Assembly: GCA_946631935.1 (NCBI GenBank)
Contig: CAMPAP010000063.1
Span: 1 to 20,391, forward strand
DNA: 20,391 bases
Source of the DNA: an uncultured Lachnospiraceae bacterium
Lineage (GTDB): Bacteria; Bacillota; Clostridia; Lachnospirales; Lachnospiraceae
Direction: 5' to 3'
Shown: piece after piece, positions 16,514-20,391 of the stretch
Position numbering within the stretch: position 1 is the first letter of the stretch
Layout of the letters: every line of letters begins with the position of its first letter
Made by a program: the position numbers and the translations under genes
The notes under the pieces: generated by a model
What the model was told of the DNA's origin: nothing
Databases searched by the model: none
The model's input: the letters and a program-made list of their open reading frames with translations, nothing else

Positions 16514-16568
16514 ATAAGTTGGATGTATTTTGAGAAATTTGGGATTTTTTATATACCCGGAGGCACAT

Positions 16569-17537
16569 ATGGCTAAGGAAGTTAAAACGATCGGAGTTCT
16601 TACAAGCGGCGGCGACGCACCCGGAATGAATGCGGCGATCAGAAGCGTTGTAAGAGTTGCTCTTGCAAGAGGGCTTAAGGTAAAGGGAATCAGAAGAGGA
16701 TATCTTGGTCTTTTGAACGAGGATATCTTTGATATGCAGTCACGCGATGTTTCGGATATCATCCAGAAGGGCGGTACCGTTCTTGGAACCGCAAGATGTC
16801 TGGAGTTTAAGCAGCCCGAGGTTCAGAAGCAGGGAGCTGATATCTGCCGTAAGCACGGTATCGACGGAATGGTAGTTATCGGAGGAGACGGATCCTACAG
16901 AGGAGCACAGGCTCTTTCAAGAAACGGTATTAATACCATCGGACTTCCCGGAACCATTGACCTTGATATTTCATGCACCGATTACACCATAGGCTTTGAT
17001 ACCGCGGTCAATACCGCAATGCAAGCTATAGATAAAGTAAAGGATACTTCTTCATCACATGAAAGATGCTCCATCATCGAGGTTATGGGACGTAATGCGG
17101 GATATATAGCACTTTGGTGCGGTATCGCAAACGGCGCAGAGGATATTCTTCTTCCCGAAAAATACGATTTTGATGAGCAGAAGATAATCAACAACATCAT
17201 CCAGAACCGTAAGAAGGGTAAGAACCATCACCTTATCATCAATGCAGAGGGAATCGGACATTCAGCTTCCATGGCAAGAAGGATCGAAGCTGCTACAGGT
17301 ATTGAGACGAGAGCCACGATCCTTGGATACATGCAGCGCGGCGGATCACCCACTGCCAAGGACAGATACTATGCTTCCATCATGGGCGCAAGAGCTGTCG
17401 ATATTCTCATCGAAGGCAAGACCAACAGGATCGTCGGCTACAGAGGCGGAGAGTTTATCGATGTCGACATCGAAGAAGGTCTTGCAATGACCAAGGAGAT
17501 CAACGAGTACGAATACGAGGTTTCAAAGCTTCTTTAA
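16569..17537 (+). CDS. pfkA: ATP-dependent 6-phosphofructokinase
   Basis: This 322-residue enzyme phosphorylates fructose 6-phosphate to fructose 1,6-bisphosphate, the committed step of glycolysis. Motifs in order are VLTSGGDAPGMNAAIR (10-25), GTARCLEF (73-80), GGDGS (105-109), GTIDLD (128-133) and EVMGRNAG (171-178). Glycine at position 108, where PPi-dependent enzymes have Asp, points to ATP as the phosphoryl donor. The catalytic T129, D131 and D133 are kept, but the residue between the aspartates is Leu rather than the usual Asn (TIDLD versus TIDND). The ATG at 16569 is chosen because GGAGG (16559-16563) lies 5 bases upstream and gives the normal length; a TTG at 16530 would add 13 untypical residues. 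It lies 93 bases downstream of dnaE. Confidence 0.96.
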   Translation: MAKEVKTIGVLTSGGDAPGMNAAIRSVVRVALARGLKVKGIRRGYLGLLNEDIFDMQSRDVSDIIQKGGTVLGTARCLEFKQPEVQKQGADICRKHGIDGMVVIGGDGSYRGAQALSRNGINTIGLPGTIDLDISCTDYTIGFDTAVNTAMQAIDKVKDTSSSHERCSIIEVMGRNAGYIALWCGIANGAEDILLPEKYDFDEQKIINNIIQNRKKGKNHHLIINAEGIGHSASMARRIEAATGIETRATILGYMQRGGSPTAKDRYYASIMGARAVDILIEGKTNRIVGYRGGEFIDVDIEEGLAMTKEINEYEYEVSKLL

Positions 17538-17595
17538 ATGAAGTTAAAGGCTTTTTTGAAATCTTTGAAAATTTAAATTCCTTTTAACGGATAAG

Positions 17596-17625
17596 CGGGA
17601 ATGGAAAGATCCATTCCCGTTTTTT
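17596..17625 (+). terminator. Intrinsic terminator after pfkA
   Basis: CGGGAATGGA (17596-17605) and TCCATTCCCG (17610-17619) form a perfect 10-base-pair stem with an AAGA loop, followed by six T. It is only six bases ahead of the next gene's ATG at 17632, so any transcript of that gene starting upstream must pass through it. Confidence 0.93.
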
Positions 17626-17631
17626 GAAAAA

Positions 17632-18417
17632 ATGCAGATTATCACATCACCATCAAATGAAAAGATAAAACAAGTCGCCCTGTATTCCAAGAAAGCTTCT
17701 TCAAGGAAAGATGACGGTGTATTTCTTGCTGAGGGTGTCAAGCTTGTAAGGGAGATTCCCTTTGGCCTTATCAGGGAGATCTATATATCGGAAAGCTGCC
17801 TGGAAAAAGAAAAAAACAGCCTTCCCAAAGGTTTTGACGATAAGATGGCAGTCCTTCCCGATCACGTTTTTGAAAAGATATCCACCATGAAATCTCCCCA
17901 GGGGATGCTTGCTGTGGTAAAGAACCTGTCATACGGGATAAAGGATATCACGGGAAAGGATCCTCTTATCCTGGTCCTTGAGGATATTCAGGATCCCGGA
18001 AATGTGGGGACGATATTCAGATCTGCCGAGGCAGCAGGCGTAACAGGCATCGTTTTGTCCGAAAACAGCGCAGATCCCTTAAGTCCCAAGGTTGTCCGCT
18101 CCACCATGGGTGCGATCTTCCGGATGCCTTTTGTGGTAAGCTCCGACATTCCGGCACTTGTAAGGAATTTTGAAAAAGAGGGCATTGTCTGCTATGCCGC
18201 GAGACTTGAAAACGGAAAACCTTATTATGAGTGTGATATGACATCCAAATGTGCTATCATAATAGGTAATGAAGGAAACGGTCTGTCCCCTGAGGTCAAT
18301 AAGGCCGCATCCTGCGGTATCTATATTCCCATGAACGGAAAGACGGAGAGTCTAAATGCTGCGGTATCTGCTTCGATTCTTTCTTATGAAGCCGGAAGGC
18401 AGAGGAGGATCATATGA
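17632..18417 (+). CDS. TrmH/SpoU-family RNA 2'-O-methyltransferase
   Basis: This 261-residue SPOUT-class methyltransferase is expected to methylate a ribose 2'-OH in rRNA or tRNA using S-adenosylmethionine. The N-terminal substrate-binding domain (1-100) begins QIITSPSNEKIKQV. The trefoil-knot domain holds motif 1, DPGNVGTIFRSAEAAG (121-136), with catalytic R130; motif 2, IIIGNEGNGLS (209-219); and motif 3, ESLNAAVSASI (239-249). The layout resembles 23S rRNA methyltransferases (RlmB/AviRb/YsgA-like), but the target base cannot be told. The ATG is confirmed by the family-typical N-terminus, although no Shine-Dalgarno sequence exists: the bases just upstream are the terminator T tract and GAAAAA. 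Its stop overlaps the start of a small ORF (ATGA). Confidence 0.92.
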   Translation: MQIITSPSNEKIKQVALYSKKASSRKDDGVFLAEGVKLVREIPFGLIREIYISESCLEKEKNSLPKGFDDKMAVLPDHVFEKISTMKSPQGMLAVVKNLSYGIKDITGKDPLILVLEDIQDPGNVGTIFRSAEAAGVTGIVLSENSADPLSPKVVRSTMGAIFRMPFVVSSDIPALVRNFEKEGIVCYAARLENGKPYYECDMTSKCAIIIGNEGNGLSPEVNKAASCGIYIPMNGKTESLNAAVSASILSYEAGRQRRII

Positions 18418-18521
18418 CGGATGAATATAAAAAACTGTTGGAAATGGCGAAGGTTTTCAATATGCCAAAGCTTAGGATCTTTAAACTGATAATCCTGCCG
18501 GGTATCTTTGGCAGAAAATAA
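18414..18521 (+). CDS. Predicted small protein of 35 residues
   Basis: This short frame begins with an ATG overlapping the TrmH-family gene's TGA (ATGA). It has an ideal AGGAGGAT ribosome binding site at 18402-18409, four to five bases upstream, and ends in TAA 14 bases before the ABC ATPase start. It reads MTDEYKKLLEMAKVF..., a charged helix-like first half. A hydrophobic and basic second half (about residues 20-35) contains FKLIILPGIFGRK. It has no cysteine and no signal peptide. I do not recognise it. The strong ribosome binding site and tight coupling argue for translation. It might be a membrane-associated microprotein, a coupling leader for the ATPase, or a remnant. Confidence 0.6.
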   Translation: MTDEYKKLLEMAKVFNMPKLRIFKLIILPGIFGRK

Positions 18522-18535
18522 AACGGTGATCTGAT

Positions 18536-19120
18536 ATGACCATAGAAGTTGAGGAAGTAAGCTACAGCAGCAACGGAAAAAAGATCCTTAAGGATATCAC
18601 CTGGGAGGTATCCTCTGATGATCTGTGGCTTCTTTCGGGCGAAACAGGAAGCGGAAAGACCGCTCTTTTGTCCATCATTATCGGGACCTTAAAGCCGGAT
18701 TCCGGCAAGGTTCGTCTTCTTGGGGATTACAAATATTCCAGAGTCAATGCCGGCGTCTGTTTTCAGGATGACAGGCTTTTCAAAAAAATGACTGCAGCCG
18801 AAAATGTTGCGGTTGTCACCAAAGTATCAACCCCCGCCGTAGCTTCCGAGGATCTTATAAAGCTTATGGACGAGGATAAGATAAATATACCCGTTTCAGA
18901 GCTTTCACCCGTCGACAGACGCATTGTTTCCATAGTCCGGGCGTGCTTTGTCCCCTCGGATATACTGATCCTTGATGACCCTTTCAGAGGAATGGACGAT
19001 GCTCTTCGCAGAAAGTCTTTTTCCTATATAAAAGAGGTTGCCGGTCATAAAGGCATCATAATTGCCCAGCGCACTCCCGATGGGCTTCCTCCTCTCCGTA
19101 CCCTGAAGCTCAGCGTGTAA
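18536..19120 (+). CDS. Orphan ABC-type ATPase with degenerate catalytic motifs
   Basis: This is a 194-residue ABC ATP-binding domain only. Walker A is GETGSGKT (35-42) and the Q-loop is CFQDD (Q77). The signature is LSPVDRR (123-129) in place of LSGGQ. Walker B is ILILDDP (143-149) with Asp where the catalytic Glu normally stands. The D-loop is GMDD (152-155) and the H-loop position is Gln (Q178 in IIIAQR) instead of His. ATP binding looks intact, but hydrolysis may be slow or absent. It is short for the class (usually 220 or more residues), and no permease or binding protein is adjacent in the window. The ribosome binding site is GGTGAT at 18525-18530. It could be a divergent FtsE/LolD-like subunit with a distant partner or a regulatory ATPase. 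Function unknown. Confidence 0.85.
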   Translation: MTIEVEEVSYSSNGKKILKDITWEVSSDDLWLLSGETGSGKTALLSIIIGTLKPDSGKVRLLGDYKYSRVNAGVCFQDDRLFKKMTAAENVAVVTKVSTPAVASEDLIKLMDEDKINIPVSELSPVDRRIVSIVRACFVPSDILILDDPFRGMDDALRRKSFSYIKEVAGHKGIIIAQRTPDGLPPLRTLKLSV

Positions 19121-19127
19121 AAACCGG

Positions 19128-19144
19128 AAGCGGCTCCGCTTTTT
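19128..19144 (+). terminator. Short intrinsic terminator after the ABC ATPase
   Basis: AAGCG (19128-19132) and CGCTT (19137-19141) form a small stem with a GCTC loop, running into TTTTT (19140-19144). The stem is only 5-6 base pairs, so it may be weak. Confidence 0.6.
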
Positions 19145-19156
19145 GCTGTTTGAAAT

Positions 19157-19185
19157 ATGTGGGCGGTCCTGCTGTTTGCCCACAT
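19157..19185. promoter_or_regulatory. Inverted repeat upstream of the SleB-type gene promoter
   Basis: ATGTGGGC (19157-19164) and GCCCACAT (19178-19185) form a perfect 8-base inverted repeat with a 13-base spacer, ending four bases before the -35 hexamer. No T tract follows. Its position suits an activator or repressor site; a second transcription stop for the previous gene is the other reading. Confidence 0.45.
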
Positions 19186-19189
19186 GCAG

Positions 19190-19218
19190 TTGACATAAAA
19201 AATGCCTTTTGTTATAGT
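19190..19218 (+). promoter_or_regulatory. Near-consensus sigma-A promoter for the cell-wall hydrolase
   Basis: TTGACA (19190-19195) is a perfect -35, followed by a 17-base spacer and TATAGT (19213-19218), one base off the -10 consensus. Transcription would start near 19225, leaving a leader of about 35 T-rich bases. It suggests strong vegetative expression rather than sporulation-only control. Confidence 0.85.
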
Positions 19219-19259
19219 AATGTGCACGTAACATTTCTGTAATATTTGGCATTTTTTTG

Positions 19260-20324
19260 ATGAGAAAAAAACTTCTTTTCAATTTAACAGTTTTTCTTTT
19301 TGTGTTTGTCGTCCTCGGGCTGTCCGGGTCCGGCACTCTTGTTGTGAGTGCCAATCCCATGGCAGGTGCCAGGGGAGGTGCCTCCAGAGTTCTTAATTCT
19401 TCCAATGCATCCGAGGTGATCGATTCCACCATATCCGAGCTTGGCATCATCTTTCCCGATGAGATGGAGGGTGACAATCTTTTCATGGTGGACATCAGAA
19501 ACTATGTTAATGTCAGGGAAGAAGCAACAGTTGATTCTTCCAAAATGGGTGTCATGTATAAGGACTGCGGAGGAGTACTTCTGGAAAAAGGAGATGAATG
19601 GTCAAAGATCCAGTCCGGCGAGCTTGTTGGTTGGGTAGAGAACCAGTATCTCTTATTCGGTGATGATGCGAAGGCCATGGCAGCAGATGTTGGAATGACC
19701 CTTGCAGTAGTAAATTCTTCATCCCTCAGGCTTCATTCCGATGCTTCATACGGAAGTGACATTCTTGCAATAGTTCCGCAAAATGAGATCATGGAAGTCG
19801 TAGACCGCACGGACAGTTCATGGGTCTATGTTGACTACGGTGATTACGACGGGTACGTTGACTCGGATTATGTCGATATCTCCTTTGAAGTGGATGCCGG
19901 AGAGACCATGGAGCAGATCAGGGCAAGAGAGGCTGCCGAAGCTGAGGCCAAGAGACATCAGAACTATGGTGCGTTTATGACGGATGCCGACGACCTGCTT
20001 CTTCTTGCGGCACTTATCCAGTGCGAATCCGGAGGAGAGCCTTACGAAGGTCAGGTTGCGGTAGGAGCCGTTGTCATGAACAGGGTTCGTTCCGCGGCAT
20101 ATCCCAATTCCATCCATGGTGTAATCTATGCTTCCGGTCAGTTCACACCTGCCATGAGCGGTAAGGTAAACCAGGTTTATAATTCCGGCAGGATAAAGGA
20201 AAGCTGTATTAACGCCGCCCAGGAAGCAATTAACGGAACTTCGAACATCGGTGCTTTCACCCATTTCAGGACCAACAACGGTGCCCATACGGGTATTGCC
20301 ATCGGACACCATAGATTCTATTGA
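19260..20324 (+). CDS. Secreted SH3b-SleB/CwlJ-type cell-wall hydrolase
   Basis: This 354-residue protein has a signal peptide (MRKKLL, hydrophobic core 7-27, likely cut after VVSA at residue 31). Two bacterial SH3 domains (about 76-134 and 147-208) probably bind the wall; the first contains the typical YVNVREEA. An Ala/Glu-rich linker (218-232) leads to a C-terminal hydrolase-2 domain (about 243-354) with the likely catalytic E256 in IQCESGGEPYEGQVAVGAVV and a family-typical C-terminal GHHRFY. Such enzymes cleave peptidoglycan glycan strands (lytic transglycosylase-like), in germination or in growth. The ATG at 19260 is preferred over the TTG at 19257; neither has a clear ribosome binding site. 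It has its own strong promoter. Confidence 0.93.
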   Translation: MRKKLLFNLTVFLFVFVVLGLSGSGTLVVSANPMAGARGGASRVLNSSNASEVIDSTISELGIIFPDEMEGDNLFMVDIRNYVNVREEATVDSSKMGVMYKDCGGVLLEKGDEWSKIQSGELVGWVENQYLLFGDDAKAMAADVGMTLAVVNSSSLRLHSDASYGSDILAIVPQNEIMEVVDRTDSSWVYVDYGDYDGYVDSDYVDISFEVDAGETMEQIRAREAAEAEAKRHQNYGAFMTDADDLLLLAALIQCESGGEPYEGQVAVGAVVMNRVRSAAYPNSIHGVIYASGQFTPAMSGKVNQVYNSGRIKESCINAAQEAINGTSNIGAFTHFRTNNGAHTGIAIGHHRFY

Positions 20325-20391
20325 TGTTTTTTTCTGTCACCCTGTTTCATATCGACTTCTCTTTCTTTATTACAGTCATGTGGTCTGTACC
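20325..20391. other. Downstream flank with no feature seen
   Basis: This 67-base T-rich tail after the hydrolase stop reaches the window edge. No hairpin with a T tract and no start of a new gene could be supported. Confidence 0.5.

Noticed and set aside
16530..16568. Upstream TTG start for pfkA
   Set aside because: It would add 13 residues not typical of the family, while the ATG at 16569 has GGAGG five bases upstream.

Overview
The window looks like chromosomal DNA of a low-to-moderate GC Firmicute, most likely a Clostridia member of the Lachnospiraceae (Butyrivibrio-like). The reasons are the dnaE-pfkA adjacency common in Firmicutes, a SleB/CwlJ-type wall hydrolase with SH3b repeats, heavy AGA/AGG/ATA codon use, and a Gram-positive-style surface-polysaccharide locus. 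The genus assignment is inference from gene content, not a database result.

Region 1 (1-5693) is a plus-strand polysaccharide block. It holds the C-terminal part of a polytopic membrane protein, a GT2 glycosyltransferase, a second GT2, a polyprenyl-phosphate sugar-1-phosphate transferase (the initiating enzyme), and a GT4 glycosyltransferase. A strong intrinsic terminator closes it. A 210-base gap with its own promoter-like sequence and inverted repeats splits it into two likely transcription units.

Region 2 (5761-9246) is a tight minus-strand operon of three overlapping or abutting genes: a DPM1-like GT2, a GtrB-like GT2, and a GT-C-like polytopic membrane protein. Together they look like a transmembrane glycosylation cassette: the cytoplasmic enzymes load sugars on a polyprenyl carrier and the membrane enzyme uses them outside.

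Region 3 (9395-12495) is divergent from region 2 and shares a promoter region containing a perfect inverted repeat. It encodes a membrane-anchored SGNH hydrolase translationally coupled (ATGA) to a membrane-anchored trypsin-like protease carrying Ig-like domains. Both are predicted to work outside the membrane, possibly on the polymer or surface proteins made by the neighbours.

Region 4 (12496-20391) is mostly housekeeping: dnaE, pfkA, a TrmH/SpoU RNA methyltransferase, an unlisted 35-codon small ORF with a very good ribosome binding site, an orphan ABC ATPase with degenerate catalytic motifs, and a secreted SH3b-SleB cell-wall hydrolase behind a near-consensus sigma-A promoter. Between the protease and dnaE lies a roughly 170-base, highly structured inverted-repeat element with nested stems and a competing local hairpin. 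It is the most unexplained signal in the window and may be a dispersed repeat (MITE-like) or a structured RNA. No tRNA, rRNA, CRISPR array, transposase or integrase was seen.
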